In this document: piece by piece, positions 24,933 to 33,089 of the stretch
How the letters are laid out: each line of letters starts with the position of its first letter
Position numbering within the stretch: position 1 is the stretch's first letter
DNA from: Bacillus_BU sp051233475
Lineage (GTDB): Bacteria > Bacillota > Bacilli > Bacillales > Cytobacillaceae
Reading direction: 5' to 3'
Length of the DNA: 64,000 bases
Assembly: GCF_051233475.1 (NCBI RefSeq)
Contig: NZ_JBKFGH010000004.1
Coordinates: 305,372-369,371 of the forward strand
The notes under the pieces: generated by a model
The model's database searches: none
The model's input: the letters and a program-made list of their open reading frames with translations, nothing else
Told to the model about the DNA's origin: nothing
Made by a program: the position numbers and the translations under genes

Positions 24933-25247
24933 ATGAGTGTAAAACTTACTGAGAGAATTTATGAAGTCCTAGAAGAGGTACTGGACCCTGAACTTGGGAT
25001 CGATATCGTGAATTTAGGTTTAGTATATGAAGTAAACGTAAGCGAAGAAAACGATGTAAATATTGTAATGACGATGACTTCAATGGGTTGCCCTTTAGCT
25101 GGTCAAATCGTTAACGATGTAAAAGTAAAGCTTTCCGATTCAATAGAGGGGCTAAAAAGCATTGATGTGCAGATCGTCTGGAGTCCGCCATGGACAAAAG
25201 AGAAAATGTCCCGCTACGCAAAAATAGCACTGGGAGTTCATGGATAA
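24933..25247 (+). CDS. MIP18/DUF59 family Fe-S assembly factor
   Basis: A 104-residue protein of the DUF59/MIP18 (SufT/PaaD-like) family. It has the DPELGIDIVNLGLVYEV core and the conserved Cys in TSMGCPLAG. Such proteins help mature Fe-S enzymes. It starts at ATG 24933 with GGAGG upstream; an in-frame ATG at 24897 lacks a good site. It is monocistronic. Substrate proteins are unknown. Confidence 0.88.
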   Translation: MSVKLTERIYEVLEEVLDPELGIDIVNLGLVYEVNVSEENDVNIVMTMTSMGCPLAGQIVNDVKVKLSDSIEGLKSIDVQIVWSPPWTKEKMSRYAKIALGVHG

Positions 25248-25410
25248 TGAAAAGAAAAGGTTTTCAACTCTAAAAATATATATTAAAATATTAGAGTGAC
25301 ATTTTACGTAATAAAATGACAAATTCCATCGACAAAAACCGACATAAATATGGACAATCAACCGAATTATATATTGATGGACAGCCATGTGATTGAAATG
25401 GAGGATTCTT

Positions 25411-25722
25411 ATGTTTTGGAAAAAAATAGATGGGATTAATCTCTGGAGAATAAACCGGAAGTTCAATAAGCTTGCCCTTTCAAAAACCTATTTGGAAGAA
25501 CAGCTAAATAATGGTGTTGTCGTGATTGAATTAGCGCCAAAGAAAACCCGGGAATTAACGGACGTGACAATCAAACGTGAAATTGAGGAACAGGTGCGAC
25601 AAACAGAAGGCTTCGAGGTGTTCCGCCTTTGTTTACTTGAAGATTGCAAGCCGGTTTATCAAGAAAAATTAACGATGTATGGTGTTTCAAGGTGGCTAGA
25701 AGTTCCACTTAAGTACAGCTAA
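25411..25722 (+). CDS. Conserved hypothetical protein, 103 residues
   Basis: I do not recognise the family. The protein is mixed alpha/beta and charged, with no signal peptide or membrane segment. It contains one Cys pair spaced CLLEDC. The ATG at 25411 is preceded by GGAGG at a good distance. It has its own terminator and sits between the DUF59 gene and the fluoride channels. An AT-rich imperfect inverted repeat (ACTCTAA at 25267, TTAGAGT at 25291) upstream may end the DUF59 transcript. Confidence 0.6.
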   Translation: MFWKKIDGINLWRINRKFNKLALSKTYLEEQLNNGVVVIELAPKKTRELTDVTIKREIEEQVRQTEGFEVFRLCLLEDCKPVYQEKLTMYGVSRWLEVPLKYS

Positions 25723-25728
25723 CAAGGT

Positions 25729-25760
25729 GCTTGGCCCAAAAGGGCTAGGCCTTTTTTTTG
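25729..25760 (+). terminator. Terminator after the hypothetical gene
   Basis: The wobble-containing stem GCTTGGCCC / GGGCTAGGC with an A-rich loop is followed by eight T. Confidence 0.75.
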
Positions 25761-25780
25761 CCTAAAAGGAAGGTGATCGG

Positions 25781-26164
25781 ATGAAGGTAATTTTCGTCAT
25801 GTTTGGAGGCTATTTTGGAGCCATTTCAAGATTTTGGGTCGGTGAATGGATCGGAACGAATGAATCTGGATTTCCCTTTAATACGTTGGCAGTAAATCTT
25901 GTTGGAAGTTTATTACTTGGGTGGGTAGCTGCTCGTTATAAGGAAGATCATCCTCATGTCTTTTTATTGCTTGGAACCGGATTTCTAGGCTCCTTTACAA
26001 CGTTTTCGACCTTTTCAGTTGAAATATTAAAACTTGTTGAAATAGGCAGGATTGGGTTAGCCTGTTCCTATGTTCTAGTAAGTTTCCTTGCTGGAATATG
26101 CTTAGCATTCGCCGGTTTTAAACTTGCGAAGTTCATTGATGCAAGGAAGGGAAAAACAATATGA
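25781..26164 (+). CDS. crcB: Fluoride channel subunit CrcB (Fluc), first copy
   Basis: A 127-residue four-helix membrane protein. It has the GGYFGAISRFWVG opening, the pore asparagine segment AVNLVGSLLLGW and the phenylalanine-box GSFTTFSTFSVE. Fluc proteins export fluoride as dual-topology dimers. It overlaps the next gene by four bases. The ribosome binding site is GGAAGGTGA. No fluoride riboswitch could be found in the short upstream space. Confidence 0.93.
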   Translation: MKVIFVMFGGYFGAISRFWVGEWIGTNESGFPFNTLAVNLVGSLLLGWVAARYKEDHPHVFLLLGTGFLGSFTTFSTFSVEILKLVEIGRIGLACSYVLVSFLAGICLAFAGFKLAKFIDARKGKTI

Positions 26165-26514
26165 TCTGGCTTATTGGTTTTGGCGGTTCCTTTGGTGCAG
26201 GCTTTAGGTTTCTAATCGGGAATTGGATAATCAAGAAAACGACAACCAAATTTCCGTATTCAACTTTAATCATTAATTTGATTGGTTCGTTTATCTTAGG
26301 GTTGTTAGTCAATTTGCATCGCGCAGAAGTGATTGCGGATACTGGTTATTTTTTCTTTGGAATTGGATTTTGCGGTGCATTTACAACTTTTTCAACATTT
26401 GCCAATGAGGTTGTCTTTATCCTTTTAGAAAAGCGGTGGAGAGTCGCATTTCTATATATAGTTCTTTCAATTGTACTGGCTTTAATGGGTGCTTCAGTCG
26501 GATTAATACTTTAA
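26161..26514 (+). CDS. crcB: Fluoride channel subunit CrcB (Fluc), second copy
   Basis: A 117-residue homologue of the previous protein (IINLIGSFILGL; GAFTTFSTFANE). Gram-positive bacteria often carry such pairs, which are thought to assemble as antiparallel heterodimers. Its ATG overlaps the upstream stop, so the two are probably translated in a fixed ratio. Confidence 0.93.
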   Translation: MIWLIGFGGSFGAGFRFLIGNWIIKKTTTKFPYSTLIINLIGSFILGLLVNLHRAEVIADTGYFFFGIGFCGAFTTFSTFANEVVFILLEKRWRVAFLYIVLSIVLALMGASVGLIL

Positions 26515-26649
26515 CGGTATGGCATAATGAAAGAAAGAACATATCATGAAAAAAGATTTGCATATATTGTTAGATTGCAAACTTTTCGTATCCACGATAA
26601 GATTGAAATTATGGGTTAGATTTTGACTGTTAAAGAGAGGAAATCTGTA

Positions 26650-28227
26650 ATGAAGAATTTTAAGGAAGAAGTCTTATCACGCCGAACGTTTGCGATTATT
26701 TCTCACCCAGACGCCGGTAAAACGACATTAACTGAAAAATTATTATTGTTTGGTGGCGCGATTCGCGACGCTGGAACAGTTAAAGCTAAAAAAACGGGGA
26801 AATTTGCTACGAGTGACTGGATGGAGATTGAGAAGCAACGGGGAATTTCGGTTACGTCCAGTGTCATGCAGTTTGATTATCATGGTACAAAAGTAAATAT
26901 TCTTGATACCCCAGGTCACCAGGATTTTAGTGAAGACACATACCGAACATTAATGGCAGTTGATAGTGCCGTGATGATTGTCGATTCCGCAAAGGGGATC
27001 GAGGATCAAACAATCAAGCTATTTAAAGTTTGCCGTATGAGAGGAATCCCGATTTTTACCTTTATTAATAAATTAGACCGCCAAGGTAAAACACCGCTAG
27101 AATTGTTGGCAGAGCTAGAAGAAGTTCTTGGAATTGAATCCTATCCGATGAACTGGCCAATTGGGATGGGGAAAGAGTTTTTAGGAATTTATGATCGTTT
27201 TTATAAAAGAATAGAACAGTTCCGTGTGGATGAAACAGATCGCTTTATTTCATTGAATGATGATGGTGAAATAGAAGGAGAACATCCATTAAAGCTTTCA
27301 GGATTATATGATCAGACACTAGAAGAGATCATGCTCTTAAATGAAGCTGGAAATGACTTTTCAGCTGAACGAGTAAAAGAGGGCTCCCTAACACCAGTAT
27401 TTTTCGGTAGTGCGCTTACTAACTTTGGAGTACAAACTTTTCTGGAAACTTACTTGCAGTTTGCTCCAACGCCACAGCCTCGGAATTCAACAGCGGGTGA
27501 GATCGACCCATTATCAGAAGAATTCTCCGGCTTTATTTTTAAAATACAAGCAAATATGAATCCGGCACACCGTGACCGAATTGCCTTTTTACGAATTTGT
27601 TCAGGTAAGTTCGAAAGAGGAATGTCGGTTTCCTTATCACGAACAGGGAAACCAATTAAACTTTCGTCGTCTACTCAGTTTATGGCCGATGACCGCAGTA
27701 CGGTTGATGAAGCGGTAAGCGGTGATATTATTGGGTTATATGATACTGGAACATACCAAATTGGTGATACGCTGGTTGCTGGAAAAGAGCAATTTCAATA
27801 CGAGCGTCTTCCGCAGTTTACACCTGAACTTTATGTTCGTGTAAGTGCTAAAAACGTAATGAAGCAAAAATCCTTCCATAAAGGAATTCAGCAATTGGTT
27901 CAAGAAGGGGCTATTCAGCTTTTCAAAACGTTAAAAACGGATGATTATTTATTAGGAGCTGTTGGGCAATTACAGTTTGAAGTATTCGAACATCGAATGA
28001 GAAATGAATATAATGCAGAAGTGATAATGGAACGGTTAGGTTCAAAAGTGGCTCGCTGGGTTGAGAATGAGGATGTAAATGATAATCTCTCAAGCTCACG
28101 AAGTCTGCTTTGTGTGGATCGTTTTGATAACAAAGTATTTTTATTTGAAAATGAATTCGCGCTTAGATGGTTCCAAGATAAGAATCCTGATGTAAAACTG
28201 TATAATCCAATGGATCTGCATCAATAG
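26650..28227 (+). CDS. prfC: Peptide chain release factor 3
   Basis: A 525-residue translational GTPase that recycles RF1/RF2 from the ribosome. Visible motifs are P-loop SHPDAGKTT, DTPGHQDF (G3) and NKLDRQGK (G4). The RF3-type domains II and III follow. ATG 26650 has AGAGAGGA upstream; a TTG nine codons earlier is less likely. RF3 is present in only part of the Bacillaceae. The gene is monocistronic with a strong terminator. Confidence 0.95.
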   Translation: MKNFKEEVLSRRTFAIISHPDAGKTTLTEKLLLFGGAIRDAGTVKAKKTGKFATSDWMEIEKQRGISVTSSVMQFDYHGTKVNILDTPGHQDFSEDTYRTLMAVDSAVMIVDSAKGIEDQTIKLFKVCRMRGIPIFTFINKLDRQGKTPLELLAELEEVLGIESYPMNWPIGMGKEFLGIYDRFYKRIEQFRVDETDRFISLNDDGEIEGEHPLKLSGLYDQTLEEIMLLNEAGNDFSAERVKEGSLTPVFFGSALTNFGVQTFLETYLQFAPTPQPRNSTAGEIDPLSEEFSGFIFKIQANMNPAHRDRIAFLRICSGKFERGMSVSLSRTGKPIKLSSSTQFMADDRSTVDEAVSGDIIGLYDTGTYQIGDTLVAGKEQFQYERLPQFTPELYVRVSAKNVMKQKSFHKGIQQLVQEGAIQLFKTLKTDDYLLGAVGQLQFEVFEHRMRNEYNAEVIMERLGSKVARWVENEDVNDNLSSSRSLLCVDRFDNKVFLFENEFALRWFQDKNPDVKLYNPMDLHQ

Positions 28228-28235
28228 GTTAACAA

Positions 28236-28282
28236 TAGCCTGTGGCTAGCTCATTTAAAAATGAGTTAGCTGCAGGCTTTTT
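28236..28282 (+). terminator. Terminator after prfC
   Basis: A long stem (AGCCTG-GGCTAGCTCAT paired with ATGAGTTAGC-GCAGGCT) is followed by a run of T. Confidence 0.85.
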
Positions 28283-28374
28283 TATCTTTATTTCAAATTA
28301 AATTGTAAAAAATTTACTAATAAATTTTCTTTATTTGTACAATATATCCTTATCAAGTATTTGGAGGTTGTACA

Positions 28375-28446
28375 ATGGCTAGAACAAGAAAAAATTTAAA
28401 TTCGCACAATCAACTAATAGTGAAAAAATTTTTTGATAAAGTATGA
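28375..28446 (+). CDS. Small peptide (23 residues), translationally coupled to the next gene
   Basis: A short frame encoding a basic 23-residue peptide (MARTRKNLNSHNQLIVKKFF then DKV) sits eight bases after a textbook TTGGAGGT site. Its stop (TGA 28444-28446) overlaps the start of the membrane protein gene (ATG 28443). The downstream gene has no good ribosome binding site of its own, so it probably depends on reinitiation. It may be a leader peptide or a functional small protein; no relative is recognised. Confidence 0.5.
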   Translation: MARTRKNLNSHNQLIVKKFFDKV

Positions 28447-28940
28447 GAATGATGAAAAAACAAGGGAAATTAGAAGCTATTCTTTGGAATGTTGCAATGC
28501 CGGGGTTTAGTCAAATAATCTCCGGACAAATTTTAAAGGGTTTGTTTCTTGTGATTTCTGAAATGGTTATAAATATAATGGGTAATTTTAATGAAATCAT
28601 TATGTATAGTTTTCTTTGGGAAATTGAAAGAGCTTTTAAAACGGCAAATTATCAATGGCTAATGTTTTATCCATGTTTTTACATGTTCTCACTCTGGGAT
28701 GGCTACCGAAATGCCATGCCTGAAACAGAGAAGAGATCATACCTTCCGTTCGTATTTGGGGCATTTTTTGTGACAGTCGGATTAATGATTTCACCTAAGT
28801 TTAAAATATTTGGTGTATTATTAGGGCCGGTTTTTCTGCCAATGCTATGTTTAATCCCTGGGTTACTAACCGGTTTTATCATAAGAGCGCTTACTTTACG
28901 ATACGATCAATTACGACTGGATGCTAAAACAAATCAATAG
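28443..28940 (+). CDS. Membrane protein of unknown function
   Basis: A 165-residue protein with about four hydrophobic segments (near residues 30-50, 75-90, 95-120 and 128-150) and a basic N-terminus (MRMMKKQGK). The PGFSQIISGQILKG stretch is like the short reentrant or first helix of TM2/YvfA-type proteins found in Bacillus. I cannot assign a function. It is coupled to the 23-residue frame upstream by an ATGA overlap and sits before sigI in the same direction, but with a possible promoter between. Confidence 0.6.
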   Translation: MRMMKKQGKLEAILWNVAMPGFSQIISGQILKGLFLVISEMVINIMGNFNEIIMYSFLWEIERAFKTANYQWLMFYPCFYMFSLWDGYRNAMPETEKRSYLPFVFGAFFVTVGLMISPKFKIFGVLLGPVFLPMLCLIPGLLTGFIIRALTLRYDQLRLDAKTNQ

Positions 28941-28977
28941 AAGCTATACATAATAGAAAAAAATGGATGTTTTGGAT

Positions 28978-29007
28978 ACCCCCAAAACGGGATCCCCTAA
29001 TTCCGAA
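28978..29007 (+). promoter_or_regulatory. Candidate SigI-type promoter of sigI-rsgI
   Basis: ACCCCC (28978-28983) and CGAA (29004-29007) resemble the elements reported for SigI-dependent promoters, which include autoregulation. The 20-base spacing is somewhat long. A second CCCC-containing stretch (GACCCC, 29051) is an alternative, as is TATAAT at 29084 for a sigma-A start. Confidence 0.3.
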
Positions 29008-29113
29008 ATGTTTAGTAGAAGTTATACAAAAATTATTTTTTACCATCTTTGACCCCTATAACTTGCAAACAAAGATCGTATGTTATAATTGGTTGGGTCA
29101 GAGAGGTGAGGTA

Positions 29114-29860
29114 ATGTTAGGATTAATATTCATCAAGAATAAACGAAGAAACACATTAGAAGAAACCGTAGCTTTAATCCAACAAGGCGACCGTTCCCTC
29201 CAAAATGAACTTATTGACTCTTACAAACCATTTATTGCAAAAACGGTATCCTCTGTTTGCAAACGGTATATTCATGAAACAGATGATGAGTTCAGTATTG
29301 GTATGATCGCCTTTAATGAATCCATTGAAAAATTTAGCCCAGAAAAAGGGAAGTCATTATTAAGCTTTGCCGAAGTCATTATTAAGCGGCGAGTTATTGA
29401 TTTTATTAGAAAGCATGCAAAAGACAATAATTTAAGACTAGACATTGTTTCCGAATTTCAAAACGATGATTCGGCAAGTGGAATGTCTATTGAAAATGAG
29501 CTCTCTATTGAGCATCATAATAAAGTTAACGAGGAGCAGCTGCGAAGAGAAGAAATAATATTGTTTTCTAAGGAACTTCAGTGTTTTGGACTTACCTTCC
29601 AAGAAATTATCGAACAATCTCCAAAGCATGCGGATGCACGAAAAAATGCCATGTCCATTGCTAAAATTATTGTGGAAAACGAAGAACTTTCAAGTTACTT
29701 AGCTGAAAAAAAGAGGCTTCCAATCAAAGAGTTGGAAAAATACGCCAATGTCAGCAGAAAAACGATCGAACGTAATCGAAAATATATTATTGCAATCGCC
29801 ATTATTCTATTAGAAGAATTCCATTACTTACAGGACTATATTAAAGGGGTGTTAGAATAG
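29114..29860 (+). CDS. sigI: RNA polymerase sigma factor SigI
   Basis: A 248-residue alternative sigma factor of the SigI group: LGLIFIKNKRRNTLEETV opening, sigma region 2 (EFSIGMIAFNESIEKFSPEKG; FAEVIIKRRVIDFIRK) and a distinct C-terminal domain with a DNA-binding helix (VSRKTIERNRKYI). In Bacillus it answers heat and cell-wall stress, and in related bacteria it answers extracellular polysaccharides. The ATG at 29114 sits behind GAGGTGAGG. The longer frame to 28967 is rejected. The stop overlaps the rsgI start. Confidence 0.95.
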   Translation: MLGLIFIKNKRRNTLEETVALIQQGDRSLQNELIDSYKPFIAKTVSSVCKRYIHETDDEFSIGMIAFNESIEKFSPEKGKSLLSFAEVIIKRRVIDFIRKHAKDNNLRLDIVSEFQNDDSASGMSIENELSIEHHNKVNEEQLRREEIILFSKELQCFGLTFQEIIEQSPKHADARKNAMSIAKIIVENEELSSYLAEKKRLPIKELEKYANVSRKTIERNRKYIIAIAIILLEEFHYLQDYIKGVLE

Positions 29861-30825
29861 TGAAGACAGGAATAATTCTTGAAATAGATGATCGATTCTT
29901 AACAATATTAACCCCAGATGGTCAGTTTATGCGGGCTGGTAATCATAAATCCCAATACCAAATTGGCCAAGAAATTCAATTTATCCCACTTGAAGAAGAA
30001 ATGGGAAAGACCGCAAAGATGACAAAGTGGTTTACTTCATTTAAAGGTAAGGCTCTTACTGCAGCTGTTTTGGCGATGTTAATAGGTGCAGCTACCTTTA
30101 TACCAGCGTACAATGACAATCAAGTTTTTGCTTATATGTCTCTTGATAATGAATCCAGTCTCGAATTAGAGGTTAATAAGGCTCTAGAAGTAATTGGTAT
30201 CCACCCATATAACAATGAGGGGGAGAAGATTATTAATATGCTAGGGAACTGGAAGAAACAGGACCTTTCCGTTGTATCAGAAAAGATTTTATCTGAAATG
30301 AAAAAACAAGGCTTCGGAGATGGCGAGATTATCCTCAGTTCGACGGTTATAGCAGACAGTAATAAAAAATCAAATCGCCTTTTAAATAAGGAATTATCGA
30401 ATATTAAAGAGATTGCAACGAAACAGGAAGCTTCCATTACGGTTGTTAAAGGAACAGAAGAAGAAAGAAAACAGGCAACTGATAAGGGAGTAACAGTAGG
30501 CCAGCTAAAACAAGAAGAGATAAAAGTGGAAGAGGATAAGTCCAATAATAAACAAACTAAATCAGACAAAAAAGAAGCTGTCGAAAAAGAAAAGCAAGAA
30601 GAAATGAGCATTGAAACGGTCATTCCTGAAAATCAGCAAAACACGATTGATCAACCTCCTCTATCGAATATTGCTGAGATGGAAAAAAAGTCCGAAAAGC
30701 TTACTAATGAAAATAAGCAAAATAAAAAAGAAGTTCAAAGCAATAATAACCAATCAAGTAAAGCTGAAGAACAAAGTCAAAAACAACAGGATAAAAATAA
30801 TAAACAAATTGAAAAAAATAAATAA
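29860..30825 (+). CDS. rsgI: Membrane anti-sigma factor RsgI
   Basis: A 321-residue type II membrane protein. The N-terminal RsgI anti-sigma domain (residues 1-55) binds SigI in the cytosol. A membrane helix follows (about 64-84), then an extracellular region (about 90-180). The final 120 residues are low complexity, rich in Lys, Gln, Glu and Asn. That tail carries no carbohydrate-binding domain, unlike clostridial RsgI proteins, and probably contacts the wall. The start is GTG at 29860, overlapping the sigI stop, with AAAGGGGTG upstream. Confidence 0.93.
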   Translation: MKTGIILEIDDRFLTILTPDGQFMRAGNHKSQYQIGQEIQFIPLEEEMGKTAKMTKWFTSFKGKALTAAVLAMLIGAATFIPAYNDNQVFAYMSLDNESSLELEVNKALEVIGIHPYNNEGEKIINMLGNWKKQDLSVVSEKILSEMKKQGFGDGEIILSSTVIADSNKKSNRLLNKELSNIKEIATKQEASITVVKGTEEERKQATDKGVTVGQLKQEEIKVEEDKSNNKQTKSDKKEAVEKEKQEEMSIETVIPENQQNTIDQPPLSNIAEMEKKSEKLTNENKQNKKEVQSNNNQSSKAEEQSQKQQDKNNKQIEKNK

Positions 30826-30829
30826 TTAT

Positions 30830-30858
30830 AAAAGTCCGGTGAAAACCGGACTTTTTTT
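30830..30858 (+). terminator. Terminator after rsgI
   Basis: A perfect 11-bp stem, AAAAGTCCGGT / ACCGGACTTTT, with loop GAAA and a T-run. It can also serve the convergent SASP gene. Confidence 0.9.
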
Positions 30859-30876
30859 TGCCACCATATTAATTTT

Positions 30877-31077
30877 TTAAGGATTATTTTGTCCTGATAA
30901 TTGAGATTGAGCTTGTTTGACAAGCCGCTTCGTTATTTCACCGCCAACAGAGCCATTTGCTCTTGATACGGTATCTGAACCTAGAGTTACACCAAACTCT
31001 TGGGCTATTTCATATTTTACCTGATCTAAATATTGTTCAATACCAGGAACTAATAATTTATTACTGCTCCGAGCCAT
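30877..31077 (-). CDS. Alpha/beta-type small acid-soluble spore protein
   Basis: A 66-residue protein of the SspA/SspB family that coats spore DNA. It has the germination protease site region (YEIAQEFGV) and the DNA-binding SRANGSVGGEITKRLV stretch. ATG 31077 follows AAGGAG by eight bases. It should be expressed in the forespore under SigG, though no promoter was mapped. It is direct evidence that the organism makes endospores. Confidence 0.95.
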   Translation of the reverse strand: MARSSNKLLVPGIEQYLDQVKYEIAQEFGVTLGSDTVSRANGSVGGEITKRLVKQAQSQLSGQNNP

Positions 31078-31234
31078 TTCTCTCACTCCTTACACTATGG
31101 TTACAGAGAAAAAATCTCTGTAATCATAGTGTGATGTATTATAAGGAAATAATGTGTGGTAAAGGTTATCGGAGCTGGCTTTTGATGGAAATGGTGTACC
31201 GCGAGTATTATTGGGGGGTTGTGAATTAGTGGGG

Positions 31235-31612
31235 TCATGTGACCAAAAAGTTTCGCAGAATTTGAAAAAATGGTCACATGGAGGGTTCATGTGACCAAAA
31301 AGCTTCGTAGAACTCGAAGAAATGGTCACATGGGGAGTTTCATGTGACCAAAAAGCTTCGTAGAACTCGAAGAAATGGTCACATGGAGGGTTCATGTGAC
31401 CAAAAAGTTTCGCAGAACTCAAAGAAATGGTCACATGGAGGGTTCATGTGACCAAAAAGCTTCGTAGAATTTGAAAAAATGGTCACATGGAGGGTTCATG
31501 TGACCAAAAAGCTTCGCAGAACCAAAAAAAATGGCCACATAGACAGTTCATGCGACCCAAAACCTTCGCAGAACTCAAACAAATGGTCACAAGGACAGTT
31601 TATCCGGCCAAA
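31235..31612 (+). repeat. Tandem array of seven 52-bp hairpin units
   Basis: Units begin at 31235, 31287, 31340, 31392, 31444, 31496 and 31548, plus a decayed eighth to about 31612. The period is 52 bp (one unit is 53). Each unit has outer arms CATGTGACCA and TGGTCACATG (10 bp, spaced 25) and an inner stem such as CTTCG / CGAAG. The whole unit is repeated, so there are no unique spacers. The last two units carry more mutations. The array fills the space between the SASP gene and glcF; an AAT microsatellite follows at about 31644. Open frames read through it only because 52-53-bp units lack stops in places. Confidence 0.9.
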
Positions 31613-31699
31613 ACCGAGAGAAAAACCATCAAAGGGGCCACAATAATAATAATAATTATAATAGCTTGAGCAGCCCACACACTTATATTCATCCATCAA

Positions 31700-31740
31700 C
31701 ATAGAAAAACCCCCATCACATTTCGATAGAGGTTTTCCGT
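31700..31740 (-). terminator. Possible weak terminator of glcDF
   Basis: On the minus strand GGAAAACCTC and GGGGGTTTTTC form a short stem with a T-rich end about 15 bases after glcF. Confidence 0.4.
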
Positions 31741-31751
31741 ACAAAAAATTA

Positions 31752-33089
31752 TTATTGATTTTGTTGAGCGTATTCAAACGCTTCTAACAATAAGTCAACG
31801 ATGTGAACCCCGCGAGAAGTTTTGCTTAAACCTTCACGTTCAATGCCCAACTTCATTTGCAGTAAGCAACCAGGGTTTGAAGTAACAATCGTTGTTGCTT
31901 GGGTGTCGCGAATTCGATCCATTTTATAATCAAGGAACTTCATGGACATTTCTGATTGAATGATGTTATAAATACCCGCTGATCCACAGCAACGGTCAGC
32001 TTCGACCATTTCATGATAATCCACGCCCTTAATTGCTTTAAGCAATATACGAGGATACTGAGATGCCTTCATCACATTCTTTAAGTGGCAGGAATCTTGA
32101 TAGGTGATAACCTGATAAGGCAATCTTAGCTCTTTTTTGTGGAAATCTAGGGCAACCAAGATTTCACCGACATCCTTTAGTTTGGCGACAAAGTCTTTTG
32201 CACGCTCAGCGAACTCAGGATCATCGTGCAACACATGATCATATTCAATTAAGAATGCTCCACAGCCACCCGCATTAGTAATAATATAATCAACATTAAG
32301 ATCTTCGAATGCTTTAATATTTTTACGAGCCATATCCTTCGAATTATCCTTCTCACCGTAATGTCCATGAAGGGCACCACAGCAAGCCTGATCATCAGGA
32401 ATAACGATCTCACAGCCTGCATGCTGCAGAAGTTGAATGGTCGACTTATTTGTTTCATAGAACATTGTATCCATTAAACAACCTGTGAAAAATGCAACTC
32501 GTTTCTTTTGTGTGCCAAACGCAGAATGAAGATTTGGTCGGCTTAACATTTCCTTCCGTGTTGCAATCTTTGGAAGAACACGTTCCATTGTTGCAATTGT
32601 ATCTGGGAACAGCTTCATTACACCCGTTGATCTTGCAACGGTTTGCAAACCAGAACGCTGATAGAAACCGATTAAATTAACTAATGTTCTCATATTGTTT
32701 TGCTTAGGGAAAAGATGATTAAACACAACATTGCGTACCGCCCGAACCGGTGCAGAGTATTTCTTGTTTTGCGCAATACAATCACGGGCTTGTTCAAGCA
32801 AGTGGCTATAGTTAACTCCTGATGGACAAACTGACTCACATGCGCGGCACCCTAAGCAAAGGTTCATTGAATGCTCAAAGTCTTCATCCGGTTCGATTAA
32901 ACCGTCAACCACAGCTTTCATTAAAGCGACACGGCCACGAGGAGAGTGTGACTCTTGAAATCCTGATTCAATATAGGTTGGACAAGATGGTAAACAGAAT
33001 CCGCATCTCGCGCAGTTATAGAGATCATCTTCGTTCATCTTATCCTTAAATGATTGTTGGATAATTTCACGTTCTTTTGCTGTTGTCAT
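31752..33089 (-). CDS. glcF: Glycolate oxidase iron-sulfur subunit
   Basis: A 445-residue protein with two [4Fe-4S] ferredoxin motifs near the N-terminus (CARCGFCLPSCP and CLGCRACESVCP) and two C-terminal CCG domains (CCGALHG; CCGSAG). These domains carry electrons from GlcD to the quinone pool during oxidation of glycolate or another 2-hydroxyacid such as D-lactate. It overlaps glcD by four bases. The pair is next to a lactate permease and lut genes, so D-lactate is a plausible substrate. Confidence 0.92.
   Translation of the reverse strand: MTTAKEREIIQQSFKDKMNEDDLYNCARCGFCLPSCPTYIESGFQESHSPRGRVALMKAVVDGLIEPDEDFEHSMNLCLGCRACESVCPSGVNYSHLLEQARDCIAQNKKYSAPVRAVRNVVFNHLFPKQNNMRTLVNLIGFYQRSGLQTVARSTGVMKLFPDTIATMERVLPKIATRKEMLSRPNLHSAFGTQKKRVAFFTGCLMDTMFYETNKSTIQLLQHAGCEIVIPDDQACCGALHGHYGEKDNSKDMARKNIKAFEDLNVDYIITNAGGCGAFLIEYDHVLHDDPEFAERAKDFVAKLKDVGEILVALDFHKKELRLPYQVITYQDSCHLKNVMKASQYPRILLKAIKGVDYHEMVEADRCCGSAGIYNIIQSEMSMKFLDYKMDRIRDTQATTIVTSNPGCLLQMKLGIEREGLSKTSRGVHIVDLLLEAFEYAQQNQ

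Noticed and set aside
25723..25780. Fluoride riboswitch before crcB
   Set aside because: The space holds only a terminator and a ribosome binding site; the conserved crcB motif elements are absent.
31090..31434. Minus-strand 114-residue reading frame through the 52-bp repeats
   Set aside because: It exists only because units lack stops; no ribosome binding site and the protein simply mirrors the repeat.
31235..31612. CRISPR array
   Set aside because: The whole 52-bp unit repeats with no unique spacers, and no cas genes are near.
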